Shown: positions 1 to 13,673, numbered from the stretch's first letter. The stretch: 64,000 bases of DNA from Megalonaias nervosa (GCA_016617855.1 JAECUM010009348.1:27183-91182); one strand, 5' to 3'. Notes: generated by a model not told the origin, from the sequence alone. Numbers and translations: made by a program.

Positions 1-3000
1 CCCATAGATATGTATTAAACATATGGTGTACCTTTCTCTATATATAATCAATTCCATTCATAATGATGATTTTACTTCGTAGGTATTGATTGTGAAAGTA
101 GCCTTGCTGAATAGAATCTCTGTAACAGTTTCTATATGCACCAGACATTCTAAAGTCTCCCTGCATCTGGGATACAGAACTATACCAGTTCTAGGTTTTC
201 GTATAACGTTAATAATGTAATTACTTAACTTCAAGTTTGGCTGGTAATTTTGTCTTCATATACCTTAGTTTTCTTTCATTATGACAAATTTCTCATGTAT
301 ACGGCGCTAGAGGTTCATTAATACTCATCCTATGTTTAAAATAAATGATTGGTAGATATGGAAATTCTAATCAAACCTGGAATTTGTACTCATGAGAAGA
401 GTATAACGGGAAGATGATAAGATTAGAAGGGTTAATGGTAAGAACAATATCCAGTAACAATAAGAAAAAAATTTTTAGTCCAAATTCTGTCAGGGATTAA
501 GCAGCATTATTATATATTTTATATTACACGATCTTAATATAATTAATGCCGTCGCATCTAGTGCACAATGGCGCCTTATTGGTTTCCCATGATGCAAGGA
601 CAGTTTGTAAATATTCAATAAGTCTAACCAATTTTAAAGCAAAGTTCCTCTTTGATTATTTTATTAATGGCTGCAACTTTGTGGCCTTAAGGTAGAGGCG
701 AACTTAGAATGTTTTGTAGACAGTTTTCCTCTTTCAGTTGTCTCCAAATTCTATAATGAATTTGTCCGCGTTATCCATTTATTTGTCGTTTTTATTCATT
801 TATTTGTTATCTGCAATATAACATAAATTTGATATAATTTTTAATATAACTCTCGAGCAAGATTTACCGAGGTCAAAACATTTACCGTGTTAATAGTACT
901 TTAAGTTTTAAAAAATACTGAATTAATTCATATGCCATCGCTTGTATCAAGGTATTTAGAACCAAACATCAGTGAACGAACACACGTGCACGGAAGTAAC
1001 ATCTTTGTAATAATGATGCACATATAGTTTAAAGAATATTTTGTTTAATCAAATTATAGTGTGTCAGATAAGAAAGAATGTTAGCTTTTTCGATCCGTTG
1101 TTATTTAAAAAAAAATGGAGAAAAAATCACATTGCAAAATATATCAATATCCGATATAACTAACGCTGTATCACGTTGCAATCTTGTTTTGTGCTACGAC
1201 GAGCTGTGATTAGAGCCAAGTACTCTTATCATTCTTCACTTGGCCTAGTTTTCCCGCGAGGCATAGGTACATACATTATGGTATGCTCGAAGTACCAGAC
1301 TACTCTAGAAATATAAGTAAATTCACTGTATTCTCTTCTTTAGGGTGTTGTAGATGTTGTGTATACGTCTGTATTGCATTCCAATCGGATTAAATCGAGG
1401 CCGCCATTACGGGTAATAATCTTTTGACCTTTTACTTCACTAATTAAATTAGAGCTTTTACATTTCTGAAAATGAAACGTTTAGAACGTATCGTTTACTG
1501 CGAACACTCGCTGTAAAATAGCAAGTAACGGTTATAAGTTATCTAAAATTATGTGCACAAGGAATTCCAAAGATTAGCCAAATAACATGTATCGGTGCCT
1601 GTCAGTTCTAAATATTATAAATATTGGTCAAATACAAACCTGTATCGGTGTTGATTAGTTCTACTTATAATAAGTGAGTTGATTTCGATTTCAATCGGAT
1701 TATATTTCATTCCAGTTTATTTTCTGAACGGGATCATCGTGTCCTACGTTTTTAATATGTGTGTGGGTTAACAACGATATCTCCTCATTTTAACATTTCT
1801 TATGTATCTTTCCCAAGCAAGAGGAATCTAATAATGTATGTCATATAATATTTCGCTTTAAGATGTTGCTGATCATGCTACTTTTATATTTTTGTCCGTC
1901 ACAAACTATGCCTACAAAAAACGCCTCAAATCCCACAAAACCAAACCAATCCGACATCTGTACTCGGTGTTGATTTAAACGTGACATGTATCGAAGAATC
2001 TCTGTCTGGAAAGAAGGCTGGCAGCGATAATATTTCATTTGTATTTATTTTCTATTACTGTCATGTTAACAGTCTCAAAAAATTTGTCAGAGAAAAATAA
2101 TACCATGCAGAAATTTTAATAGATTTTGCGGTAGACATCGGCGTTGGCTGGTTACAAGATATCTTCAAGTCTTCTTTTATTGTATTAGATTTAATACCCA
2201 GATCGCACAAATAGCAGAACAAGAGCATAACTGTCGAGAGGATGCGCCGTTACCATGGTTACAGATGTGATTATATGACTCTTACATTGCAATAAGACAT
2301 TGATACATGAAAATATTCCTTGACAATTTCATTTTACAAATTAAATCAAAGAAAAACTCGCAAAATCAAACTAGCATTATGCATAATTTCAGTTTAATGG
2401 ACGTGTTTGTTTTTAATTTAGTCACTATTCTATACGCTACATCTCTAATTCTCACAGAATCGATCAGTTTGACTATACACTGTAACAACATGATTTAGAA
2501 AAAATAATATGTCAACACGGACACCTGATTTCACAAGACATATGCGAGTTTCCTCACCCGCACAAGTGTATGTATGATTATAAGGTGTGGATGCTAACGT
2601 TTTCTATGTTGAGACCTAGAGATTGATCTTAAGGTGATGAGGACAGACCCATAAAACACTACTGACTGTATATGTTAAATACTTTGCAAAGATATAATTA
2701 GTTGTGGATATTGGGAAAATCTTCCGAGCATAAGGAGTGACGAAGAGGCCAATACGGCTATACCAATTCCTTGGAATTTTTATACCGACAAGGTGTTGAT
2801 ATATGCTTAGAGGATAGGGATTTCAAAAACGTTCAAGCAATGATCCGGGGATTGGAGCACAGAGGGTAAGGACATACACAGGGGCATTAAGCAGGGCAAT
2901 GCTAATTTAACCATAAAGGTCCCGTTTCTATGTATGAGATATTCCGAAAATAAAAGCGTGTTTCATTGTAAATGTACATTACTTTCTGTCAAAATATACA

Positions 3001-3286
3001 GCAATAATGTGGTGTGCATTGATCAGAAATCCTCTACTTTGTGTGACTGAATTCGTTTCAATAAATGTACATTATCCACCCCATAAACATTGAAAACAGC
3101 AAATTTTGTCGAATTCCTACTTGTAGGAGGCTTGCACAATAATGTTCACACGTTAGAGATGGCAACACTGACTCCGGATGACATCAGCAACGGTGTCGAA
3201 AGTCAAAACAATGCAAGATTAAATGCATCCTGACCCTCTGTTACATAATGACCAAAATTAAAATATTGGTTTACAAGTTTATTTAT

Positions 3287-3287
<1 letters not shown>
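1..3287. other. AT-rich stretch, no gene seen
   Basis: Only short open frames (at most about 65 codons) with no recognisable domain, no RNA gene and no clear repeat. Probably intergenic or intronic DNA. Confidence 0.6.

Positions 3288-3326
<39 letters not shown>
3288..3326. repeat. (AC)n microsatellite
   Basis: An uninterrupted AC dinucleotide run of about 39 bases. Confidence 0.97.
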
Positions 3327-3327
<1 letters not shown>

Positions 3328-3759
3328 CGAAGACCAGCAATCAATATGGAAAACAGTGATTCGATGACAAGTTTTATTTTTATCTGGCAATCGTGACAAT
3401 CCTAATGTTACAGGTCAGGATTTACAAAATGTTGTAGACAAGATGATGGTATTTGGCATAATAATTAATTACACTCACATGGATAAATTCTAGATGATTC
3501 CTTAAAAAGCGTGTAATCACCTCACTGAAATAAAAGATTAAAGTTCAGATTTGTAAATGTCTTGAAGTTTGCAAAAATCTTTCACAGTCATCCGATTCCA
3601 TGCCTCATGAAACTTTTCTTCAAATTTTAATTTATTTAAAAGCAATGAGTATGTGGGATGAAACAAGAATGCAATATAACACAAGAAGTTGAACATTTCT
3701 AAGAAAACGAAAATCTGGTTATTCAGCATGGACTCTTTGATAATATAATATGAGAAAAA
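3327..3759. other. stretch without recognised gene
   Basis: AT-rich sequence between the AC microsatellite and the decayed LINE. A 63-codon minus-strand frame has no recognisable content. Confidence 0.5.
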
Positions 3760-4990
3760 AAGGTAGGGATCGCAGCGTTAAACTTGAGGAAAACCCCACA
3801 AAACACGAAAAATCTACAATACTTGGTCATTTATTTAATAATTCTTTTGATACTGATTATTTTCCACATGACTGGCCAACATCGATAATAACACTAATTT
3901 TTAGAAAAGGTGATGAATGTAACCTGTTCACACTAGACAATTAGACAGTTGCCAGGCTTAAGTAAGGTATTTAAAACTGTTGTGAATAACCGATTACATG
4001 ACTGGTTGGCACAAAATGAATTTCCGGGAGAAGGACAGGCTGAATGCAGGTTTGGATAATCATCAGATGGTAATAGGTTCTTTCAATGCACATTTACAAG
4101 CAAACATCTGTGGAAAACACGATGGAGAGTTCAAAAGGCTTTTGATTGAGTAGGGGGAAATATTATACCATAAACTTTAAAATTATAATAAAAGTAACCA
4201 CATGTTACGCATTACTAGATCAATCTGTAACGATGCGAAAACTTGTTTTAAGTGTAATAATTCTCACAGCACTGCCTTTAATTGTCCTTCTGCAGTACGC
4301 CAGGATGTGTTTTGTTTGAGCTCCATTAATGTTTGCTCTGTATCTGAATGACCTTCAGACTACAATGGGATATAATTCCAGGGGATATAGCTAGACACAA
4401 CATAAATGCTTACATTGTTGTATGCCAATGATTTGATTTAATACGATTCACACGCAGTCTTTGAGCTCCAGAAATTTTTAAATATATTGAGAGACTATTG
4501 CTTTTGATGAAAACTCTTTGCTCATCGTGGAAAACACAAATTCCGTAGGAAAGGCTAAGTTCATATGATAAATGTAACATGGTTGAACATAAATTGTAAG
4601 TGAAACATATTATACATACCTGGACTGTATATTCCTATCAAAAAGTTATCGGTACATGCGTTAGGTTACACTTGTCTGTTAAACAGCAAAGTCAATGAAC
4701 ACAGAGAAAAGATCTTGACCTAGATTTGGTAAATAACGTGTATATAACGTGCTTAACGTATTTAATTCAAACGTTTTGCCTCTTTTAAACTATGGATCCG
4801 AATGATGGGACTTCCATGAAACAGCACGTTACATCCTGTTGTGGAAATTTATGCTGGGTCCTTCAATAAATACGCCATACGCTTTATGCTTATGATAAAT
4901 TAGGAATTTTGACAAACGTTCGATATAATTCTTAAGTAATAGTTTCAGAGTTTAAATATGCGGAATAGCAGACTAAGAACACAATATTAC
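3760..4990 (+). pseudogene. decayed LINE reverse transcriptase (CR1/L2/Jockey-like)
   Basis: Broken pieces of one non-LTR reverse transcriptase can be followed in order on the plus strand. First comes a block ending in WPTSIITLIFRKGD (about 3870-3915), typical of the region before RT motif A. Next is LPGLSKVFKTVVNNRL (about 3950-4000). Then FALYLNDLQ (about 4325-4360), the motif B side. Then LLYANDLI (about 4415-4440), where the family has YADD, so the second catalytic position reads N. Last is LNYGSE near 4790, followed by a typical C-terminal GPSINTPYA-like block near 4850. Frameshifts and stops separate the blocks. No endonuclease, ORF1 or 3' tail was recognised, so this is an old truncated copy. 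The clade is uncertain. Confidence 0.7.
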
Positions 4991-6229
4991 AATCTCCATT
5001 TGAAACGGAAGGAAAAGTATGAAAATTTAAGAAAATACTACGACGACCTGTCTTAACAGATACGTAAGTATGCTATAACTAGAAAGCTGTAAGAACTGAC
5101 GTCTCTTTAAAACTCTATGAATATTGACATACATCAAGATTTATGAAATGAACAAATCAACAGTGCATGTAAACATTAATGTTATACCAGGTAAACATGT
5201 CTACCATGAAATGATAAACCGATAAAAAAATTCAGGTATCTTGGGTTTTGTGGCTTCCAATACAAACTAAGGTTTATTATTATTATTATCAAAATATTGG
5301 ATTTTCTTTTCCTTTTCTGTTTTGTCTATCAGCAATGTAAAAATGTGAAATAGATCTGAAATTAATCAAGATTTCTGCGTCGGTTTCCTTGGCAACAGAC
5401 TAATGTCTGAAACTTAAACATATTTATTTGTCGATAGGTTGCGCATAGTGCATACATACATTCTGAAGAAAAAATACTCATATGATGATCGTTACACATC
5501 ATTGTATTACACTTTGAAATTTAAGAATTATGAAGGTTTATTTTAAAACTACATATTATAACAAACCTAGGGTATGCACTACTTGTATTTACGTCCCTGT
5601 TTATAGCTTTCTTAGGTTTTAATAATTTGTTGATTATGGTCAATCGGTGTTGGGAAAATATTTCTCAAAATGAAATATAAATCAATGTCAAACAGCAGAC
5701 GTCATACTTAGCAATATTTACAAGACGTTATGGTGGTAGGGATTAGATGCGTGAAACGGACTCTCCTTAACCTTTTAAAAATATAGAATCATTGAAATAA
5801 TTTTAGGTATACGGGCATAGCAATTAGCAATAGGAATAATACATTGTATTGGGTATTTGGGTCATGTTTCGTGGCGCATGGCGTAAAGTATAAATCTTCT
5901 ACATGGAAAAGCGTATTGATGATTCGTACAAATGTGAAGCAAGGAAAGAACCGAGCGAGTAAGAATTAGTTTCATGACTATTGCTCATTAGGTAATTAGA
6001 GAAAATTAATCTAGTATCTGTACATTTACGAAACATTCGGTGGATAGCAGCTGTCGCGTTTGAGGTTCTTGGAAATAGGAGAAACAAAGGACCTTAAGCT
6101 AGACTCAAGCAGGTACCCTTGGATTCGCTCAATAGTGAGACCTCTTGTGTACAAACAATACCATCCTGAATTCAATGAAATAAAAGCTAGTTTTGAAACA
6201 AATTAAATGACTCTGGTAGTACTGTCCGT
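4991..6229. other. stretch without recognised gene
   Basis: AT-rich, with a short TTA run near 5275. Nothing further recognised. Confidence 0.5.
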
Positions 6230-6925
6230 ATAGTTATATAAATATTTATTGTGTGTTGATTTTTGTCCATGATTGTAGATTAAATATTAAAATAATTATG
6301 TATACATAGGTTGTTTACTTGGGTTCCGGTTTTAGACTCATCCCATATAACGAACTTGTTTACAGTTTGGGTAATTTTCCATTGGTGATTGAGTATTGCA
6401 ACATACATCAGGTGTGGAGCTTTTCGACATATGTCACGTGGATATTCATATGAGGATATAAGTGAACAATTATTCCGATTCCTATTTCTGTTCTGATTTT
6501 ATGTTCAGTCTGCAGAAATATTTAATATTGTGTTTAGATTTTATTTGAGAGGAATCATTTATTTAAATTATTTCTTGGAATTACAAAATGCTCATACGGT
6601 TTTTTGGACTAAACAATATTTTGGGATTATTGCGAATTCATCTAAAGACGTTTTGGACAATGCCATTGTGATACATTAAAACTGTTGGCACTTCAGTATA
6701 TTCAAAGCTATTGATACAGCAGCACATTCAAGATCTGGATTAATCCGGAACACTTTATTCTAGTGGACTTGAGATATAACGTTTAGGATTATTTTGATTT
6801 AATTCACAATACTAGAAGTTCCTCTTAAATTTTCATTTTATAACTTAGAGAATTAATTTGTTTGTTAACTTTTGCGAAACGTTTTGATTGTCATTCTTTC
6901 TGTTACATAGAATAAGAACATAGAG
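6230..6925 (+). mobile_element. partial LTR, upstream member of a tandem LTR pair
   Basis: This block resembles the later part of the LTR seen at 10272-11108 when that copy is read on its minus strand. Shared blocks include TTCAGTATATTCAAAGCTAT-like and CATTGTGATACATTAAAACT-like stretches near 6660-6730, and an end of the form TTTCTGTTACATAG...CATAGAG just before 6926. The left limit is approximate because homology fades. It abuts the next LTR with the terminal bases CGTAACA missing. Confidence 0.55.
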
Positions 6926-7761
6926 TGTTATGCGTATTTAATTTGCATTTCTTGATAGCTTTTTGATAAGCTATGGTTTATTTTATTTTGGACTTGACCT
7001 TGTCCACAATCAAGTTCATTTTCTACCTGACCTGAATCATTGATGTTGGTTTCTTAAAACAACATGTTTGTCTTAATCTGAGTCCAGAACATTGGGAATT
7101 GCCCATGAAATGCCGGGTCTACCTGTTGTTTACCACATTTTATATTATAATTGTAGTAACAGATTTTCTAATTATAACTTAGATTTTATCTTGTAAACAT
7201 TTGGACCCACCAGGATGAAATTTTTCACCGGGTATAGTTTTTTTTTAAACAAATGTTAATTGTGACCTGACGTCAAGTAAAGGACTATATAATCTTGTTA
7301 ATCTAGAAATTATGCCGTCGTATTTAACATCTGAGCAGAATCAGTTGTGTTATTGTTGTGTCCTATATTTCAATTGCTCAGAAACAACATCCTTTGAAAT
7401 AGAGACTTGAATTTATGGTTAAATTCAAATAAGGATATACTCTTAGATTGTATTGTTGTGATTAAAAAATAGACTTTTGGCAAATTACTATGACACAGAC
7501 CATCACACGCACATCAACATTTCAAACGTTGGTTTTCTTTTGGAATGACACTAAAGTTTATTTAGAACTTGAATCAGTAGGATATGTTAGAAATTCTAGG
7601 ATTATTTGGAATTTAATTCCAAATACCGTAAGTTCTTTCTTCATTTTTTACTTTGTATTCGAGGGAAATAAATTAATTGTTGAATTGTAACAAAGACTAT
7701 TGCTTCCTGCTCTTTTCTGTTGCTTAATTGAAGACCATAAAGTCGTAATAGAGTCGTAACA
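6926..7761 (+). mobile_element. LTR of the same family, full length
   Basis: It starts TGTTATGCGTATTTAATTTG and ends GAGTCGTAACA, giving the same TGTTA...TAACA ends as the LTR of the complete element at 24531-25447 read on its minus strand. It shares GGACTTGACCTTGTCCA (about 6998-7014), a landmark of the family. The length of 836 bp is close to the 837 bp of the copy at 10272. No matching target duplication was found beside it. A 66-codon frame inside (7490-7690) is LTR sequence and not a gene. Confidence 0.75.
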
Positions 7762-8457
7762 GTATGCATATATTTGTCGAACCTAAATCACACTAGTTGC
7801 AAATACAGTGTCGATTTTGCTTCTACGTTTGTTTAAATATAATTATTACGCAACGAAAGAAGACTGTACAGTGTATTTGCTTGATCTTGGCAACAAAGAG
7901 ACAATCAACACTGATGGTTCTTGTGTTGAAACGCGATATTTAGTCTCACGTGTTAGGCATTCTAGGTACAGAAACACAATACTAACAGTCAATCATATCT
8001 AGCTGACCCCTTTATTGAGGAACTATTTTTCATGATTTTGCTTGGGTCTTTCGCCTCTCTTAGAGAGACACTCAACCGAAAAGGACAACATTTGGTGATG
8101 TCTTGAATAGGCTGTTTATATAGTTTCACGGCATATGATTTTCTTGTAGAACCAGGTGGACTGGTACTATACATTTAGTCTTAGTATTAAATATTCAAAT
8201 AAGAGACGAGAGGAAATAGTAAGATTAAGTCTTAAAATGAATTAGCTTAGGCAAACGATTTTATGTACAAAGCAGTATTAAATCAGTTAGTATTTGTGTC
8301 ATTTTGTTATAAAGACATTTTAGTTTTATTTAGAAGAAAGAAATAATATTTGCATTATTGATCACTCTTATCAATTTATCTATTCCATTCTAATTAGTTT
8401 AGGGATTGAAGGGGGGGGGGGAGAATTTCACTTTCCTCTTTAAGCATGTTTACAGAA
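7762..8457. other. stretch without recognised gene
   Basis: AT-rich. It contains an 11-base G run at about 8411-8421. No gene or known element seen. Confidence 0.5.
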
Positions 8458-8668
8458 CATATTTTGTTCCATTTAAGGAGTATCCCTCTTGCAGGATCGA
8501 ATGACAAAAACATATTTTGTTCTATTTAAGGAGTGTCCCTCTTGCAGCATCGAATCTCAAAAACATATTTTGTTCTATTTAAGGATTGTCCCTCTTGCAG
8601 GATCGAATGTCAAAAACATATTTTGTTCTATTTAAGGAGTATCCCTCTTGCAGGATCGAATCTCAACT
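8458..8668. repeat. 53-bp tandem repeat, about 4 units
   Basis: Each unit begins ACATATTTTGTTC, continues with TTTAAGGAGTATCCCTCTTG and ends with a GATCGAAT-containing tail. Units differ by only a few bases. The last unit runs into the dispersed repeat at 8640-8866, of which one unit is the first part. Confidence 0.9.
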
Positions 8669-8866
8669 GGGGTTTCTGATCGCGAACAAAAAGTGCTCGA
8701 TTTACGATCGGCTATATCAGGTAGACATCTATTAACATGCAGACGTCTGAAGAACGCTCTGGTTTTTAGATAGCATAAATAGTCTAGAAAAAAATGGGGA
8801 AACTGCGATATGCATTGCATATCCTCGAGTCATATTATATTCTTCCAACACTTTTTTGGCATACAG
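8640..8866. repeat. dispersed repeat of unknown class, copy 1
   Basis: Landmarks in order are ATCCCTCTTGCAGGATCGAA, ATTTACGATCGGCTATATCA, GGTAGACATCT, CTGCGATATGCATTGCATAT and CCTCGAGTCATATTATATTC. The same landmarks recur in the same order at 23255-23535. No coding capacity, terminal repeats or tail were recognised. It could be a SINE or MITE relic, or a satellite fragment. Confidence 0.7.
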
Positions 8867-10271
8867 ATGTATTTTTCATCAGACAAGCCCTGAATAGAAA
8901 TTGCAATGTTGCTGGATTGAACTCAACGGTTTAACAAATCTATGTTATTGTTCGGCAAGTAGCTCTTGTATGTAATTGTGAACACCTTTTCTCTGTGTAA
9001 ACGTCTAAATCTTTTCTGTGTATAAACGACTAAATCTATTCCGTGTGTAAATATCAAAACCTTACAAAATATTCGAAGAATATCGAAATTAGGTATGAAT
9101 ATAAAATGCTTCAACCTTAGAAGTAGACAAAGTGTATACTAATAACCGCAGCTCGGTCACTGACCCAACTAAAACAGACACACTGTGATGTATTTTTATT
9201 TCTGAAAGCACATATGGGGTGTGGGGTGTCAAAGGTAGTACAACACTTGATACATCGACATTTCCCCTTTAGTACTGTGGTCTGTGAACAGTACGTAAAA
9301 GAAGAATGCCGATATGAATGTCATAAAATGTTTTGTGTATTGCTGACTGGAATAAAGGGCTACTTTTCTCGCTTGAACCGAATAATCCAAGTTGTAACAT
9401 AGACTAGGTATACGTCAGACGTTCTACAGTGTATTTTACTTGATGATAAGTTTCTGATAAAGTTAATTAACTATTGCAGGTGTAGTGTGACACCAATTAG
9501 GGCACCCACATTCAAAATATTAAGGTTTTAACTATAAATTAGTGCATATTGTTTGTTTTCTTTTCGTTGTTTTACAAATAAATAACACAGTTATGTTTTC
9601 ATGAATAATCTCTTATACACATTTTCCCTGCGTCTTTTGAATGTTTGCTTACATCACTTCAGATATTAAGAAATTCAAAGTAAATCACTGATCTAAGACA
9701 AAGGTCTACAAGTAATGTTAAACATGGCCAAAAACATAGTTGTTCACATATAAAACAGTTAAGACTGTCGTGACAAATTCATCATTTGGATTAGATGAAA
9801 AAGGCCAACATTCAAAATAATGTGCATTGTTCTTATTCCGTATGATAATGGTATGCTTACCAATCGCGAATCCTTTATTACTGAGGTCACCTCTTTGTGT
9901 CTTAAAATAGAGTTAATTTAAGCGCATACTGTAAATCTGTGTGAGTAGTATAAATTTTATACTGTATGCTTTATGGCGTGCACAACATATTTTACCAAGC
10001 CTCCAATAATTACACGAATCTGCTCTTCGTGTGTGTAAAGTCCTTCAATGGAAGAAACATAAGGTTTAAACAAGAATTATGTAGTTTACTTGGCCTCGAC
10101 GAACAGACAAGAACTGTTGTGCCGCCTCTGCATTGGCGTTGGCTTCGGTACCAGTATTTACAAAAGTCTCACTGCACCTCAACCGTTCTTTCTTCTAAGT
10201 CCTGGGCAATAGTTTCTTGTGGGTTTAATAACAAGTAACCCCATAGGAGGAGGCAAACTCTGAACATGCGT
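8867..10271. other. stretch without recognised gene
   Basis: AT-rich. Open frames of 62-90 codons lack recognisable domains, and the 90-codon plus-strand frame ends just before the solo LTR. Nothing supported. Confidence 0.5.
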
Positions 10272-11108
10272 TGTTACGACCATATGGTCTTAAACTAAGC
10301 AACAGAAAAGAGCGAACACCAACTTTTGTAAAATTCAACAAATAATTGTTTTCCCTAGAATATAAAGTATACAAATTAAAAACGAACTTACAATTTTGTG
10401 AATTAAATCCCAAACAGTCCTAAGAGTTCCATCATAAGTCCAAAAGTATAGACTATTCCAAATAAATTTACAGTGGAATTCCGAATGATTTCGAATCTTG
10501 AAAGTACTGATGTATCAAAAGCATGGAAAGTGTTAATGTGCTTACAGTCTTTTCGTATCACAATGGTTTAATCCAAAAATGTCTATAAATTAATTTAAAA
10601 TTATCCCAAAATAGTGATGTAGTCCGAAACTATTATTAAACACTTTGTAATTTCAGTGAATAGCTTAAATAAATAAATCCTCTCAAACTGAACACTGCTT
10701 AGAGGCCGATTCCACTTCAGATATTAGGATAGGAATTAATAATTCTAATATTAACAACCATAAGATAAAAACATAAGAAGTAATAAAAATGCCAGGATGA
10801 GGATCAAAAGTTGATTTATAGAAGATTCTAAGTTGTCAGAAAGATCAAGTCTATTATTAAATCTTTAGTAAAGAACGTGGCAAATATCAGATACACCAGG
10901 GATTCCCAAAAGGAAAACCAGTGTCTTGTCCAAGTAAACACGTTTGCCTCCAAATAATAATAATCTTAATATATAATCTTCAATCATGTAAATAAATAGC
11001 CATCTAATCTGTTGTTTACAAAAAAGACTTTAGTCAAGTAGGCCCAAACTCCTACCCTCAATTATGGCCAAAGGTCAATCACACAATACAAGTTACATAT
11101 ACATAACA
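10272..11108 (-). mobile_element. solo LTR of the Gmr1-like family
   Basis: On the plus strand it begins TGTTACGACCATATGGTCTT and ends TACATATACATAACA, matching both ends and the interior of the 3' LTR at 24531-25447 (for example AACAAATAATTG...TTCCCTAGAATA). No internal region follows on either side, so it is a solo LTR, presumably left by LTR-LTR recombination. Flanking tetramers GCGT and AAAT do not match, so the target duplication is lost or was never present. Confidence 0.8.
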
Positions 11109-13206
11109 AAATGTACATGTTATGTCATTCTTGTTAACTCGAAAAGCCTTGAAAATAAATAACCCGATATGTGCTGCTGTGCAGTAAAACACCTAACCAA
11201 TCCAAACTTAACATTACTGATTATTTTATATTTAGTTTACTACTACACGTTTTCGGCACTCGGTATACACAATGTTATACATGAGAACACGAAACTTCAT
11301 GACGGAATGCATCCTAATGAAGATTACACCCTCATTAAATATATTTCACTTCGACCACATTTCATGTTCTACAAGCTTTGGTTCAATTTTGCATACGAAG
11401 TTTATATCGCAAGCAATGTTACAGCTGGAGTCATTAAACTCCATCGGTGCCACGCACATTAAATTAGTCACTATTATCGATACGTCAGTTTGTATCGTCC
11501 TGGGTAGAGTGTTCTCACTTCTGCATTTAGCCCATGACCATAATGGCTTTTGGCATGATAAAAACTTACTGTATTGTCAAGAATTATTGATCTTGATAAG
11601 GGGATATATCTTCATGAGCCTTAGCCCGTATTTGCAAAAGTTTGTAATTATCTCCTATATTTTACGCTTCGTTGACTTGGTTTAATTTTGTGTTTGATAT
11701 AATTTCTTATACACTAATTTTGCTAGAATCATGAAACTTTATGACGATATGTAACTACATTAGTACTACACCAATGCAAGAAGAAAAGTGACCGTGACAT
11801 ATAATTTAGAGTTACTGGCGTAAATTACGTGCTCGTGTTTAGCGCATGATCACACGGGTTTTTGACATGCTATATGAAGCGTACATCTTGATACGTTTGT
11901 GCTTAAAGTCGATGTTTGGATGTCCCGTAAAACAGAAAACAGATCAAACTAAGCATTTCTGGGTGCTGCTCATTTTAGATTCATGCCACTTAATAACTGA
12001 ATACGCTTTTGTTAGTACTACATCCTTAAAATCAGCGAGGGTCACCATGATCTATAATTTACTAACATTATTTAAGTAACGGTGTTTTCCTCATGACGAT
12101 ATATAATTTTGCATGCTATTTAAATCATAATCTTCACACAAGGACATTTGTGACTAAGTAAGAATACGCATGTTAATTCGATGATACACATTCCAAAAAT
12201 AATGGCTAATGGTAACGCACAATTCAGTATAGGTAGGTGGGGGGAGGGGGATCGAGTTCCAATTGTGTAGAAACAGCTATCAATTTTAGTAATTAGTAAT
12301 GTACTGTTTTCTTTAATTAGGTATCCCGTAGCAGCTAGCAGTGAGTTTGTGAAAGAATACCTTAAAATAAAATAAAGTTCCTTACTTTTCTTGATCGACT
12401 TTGGAGCAGTGTCTATCAATGTAGAGTTTGTATACAAGGAAACCAAAATATGACTGACCCTCCTCTAACTGGCAAGGAAAAGTGGGTTGTGTTTCAAACT
12501 TTCATAAATTGAACAAAAGCTCTTTTAATGCACATTCTGTTTTGCAAATGAAAAGCATTTTAGTGAATCATGAAACCAGACAATGAATCCTAATTAAACG
12601 TATGGAGGCCTGTACTGGTAAAAAAATAGCATTTTATGAGAAACACAATGACGCAGTCGTACATATCTGTTTGTGATAATAATAATATTGAGAATGACAA
12701 ATAATGACGATCCCAAAGATGAATAGTTTGGAATAGTTTATTAAGTTTCTATTCATACGCCCCTCCGTACCTGCTGTACATTTATATGTCTATGTGCCGC
12801 AACCGTGGCACCCACCCACTCACACCGTCAGTTTCCTTTTCTGACTTTTAGTATGAGAGTTACAGGACAGCCACTATACTCTATTATTTTCCGGTCCTCC
12901 ACGCAAAAAGTAGAGCCAGTTGAGATGGCAGTGATACGCTCTTTCAGACACTCTATGTTTATCATTCTGTAACTATCTAAAAATGTCTGCAGGCCGTTTT
13001 ATTGGAAATGTAGCATTGTGGATATCGTGATTAAACATAGGCAGATTAGGCTAAATGAAAATTCAGTGCACCCCAATGTTTTTAATATTTTCTTTAGCGG
13101 ATATCACTTTCAGCTTCATCAAATGACTAGGTGGACACCGAATGTTATGGCATTATGATATTGTTCCACCTTCTCATCTCCTGATACACGCAGTTCCTTT
13201 ATGGCT
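11109..13206. other. stretch without recognised gene
   Basis: Contains a 137-codon plus-strand frame (11272-11685) and a 108-codon minus-strand frame (12120-12446). Neither shows a domain, a biased composition or splice-site support. In AT-rich DNA these are best treated as chance. Nothing else recognised. Confidence 0.45.
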
Positions 13207-13229
13207 TGCCTATATATGCGATTATGTGC
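13207..13229. repeat. 20-bp minisatellite unit, left of a solo LTR
   Basis: One unit, GCCTATATATGCGATTATGT, of the same array that resumes after the LTR at 14129. Confidence 0.7.
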
Positions 13230-13673
13230 TGTTACGACTCTATGCTTATAAACTAAGTAATAGAAAAAAGCAAAACTAATAGGTTTTGTCAAAATGATTC
13301 AGTAATTTAATTATCAATGTTCTAAATGAAAGTTTTACAGTATTATGAATTGAATAAAAAACAATCCAAAAATGTTCTATTCAAGACCAAAATAATCGAA
13401 TGTTCCGAATAAGTTTCAGATCCTAGAATGTACAGGTCTGCCAACAGTCCTTATGTGTCAAATTGGCGTTGTCCAGAACTCCTTTGAATAATTCACAATA
13501 GTCCCAGAATAATATTTTAGTCCAATCAGCACTTTGTAATTCCAATGAATAATTTCAACAAACGTTTCATCTCAAATAATATCTAAATACAATATTAAAT
13601 AAGTCTGAAGACTGATATTACAAAAAGAATATAAGCGATAAGTCTGATTAAAACTGTCCAGCTCCACGAACTT

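Noticed and set aside
11272..11685. 137-codon plus-strand frame
   Set aside because: No domain, compositional signature, splice support or conserved copy; the amino-acid make-up (L, I, S, H, F rich) is what AT-rich DNA gives by chance.
12120..12446. 108-codon minus-strand frame
   Set aside because: No recognisable motif, and overlapped by nothing conserved; chance frame.
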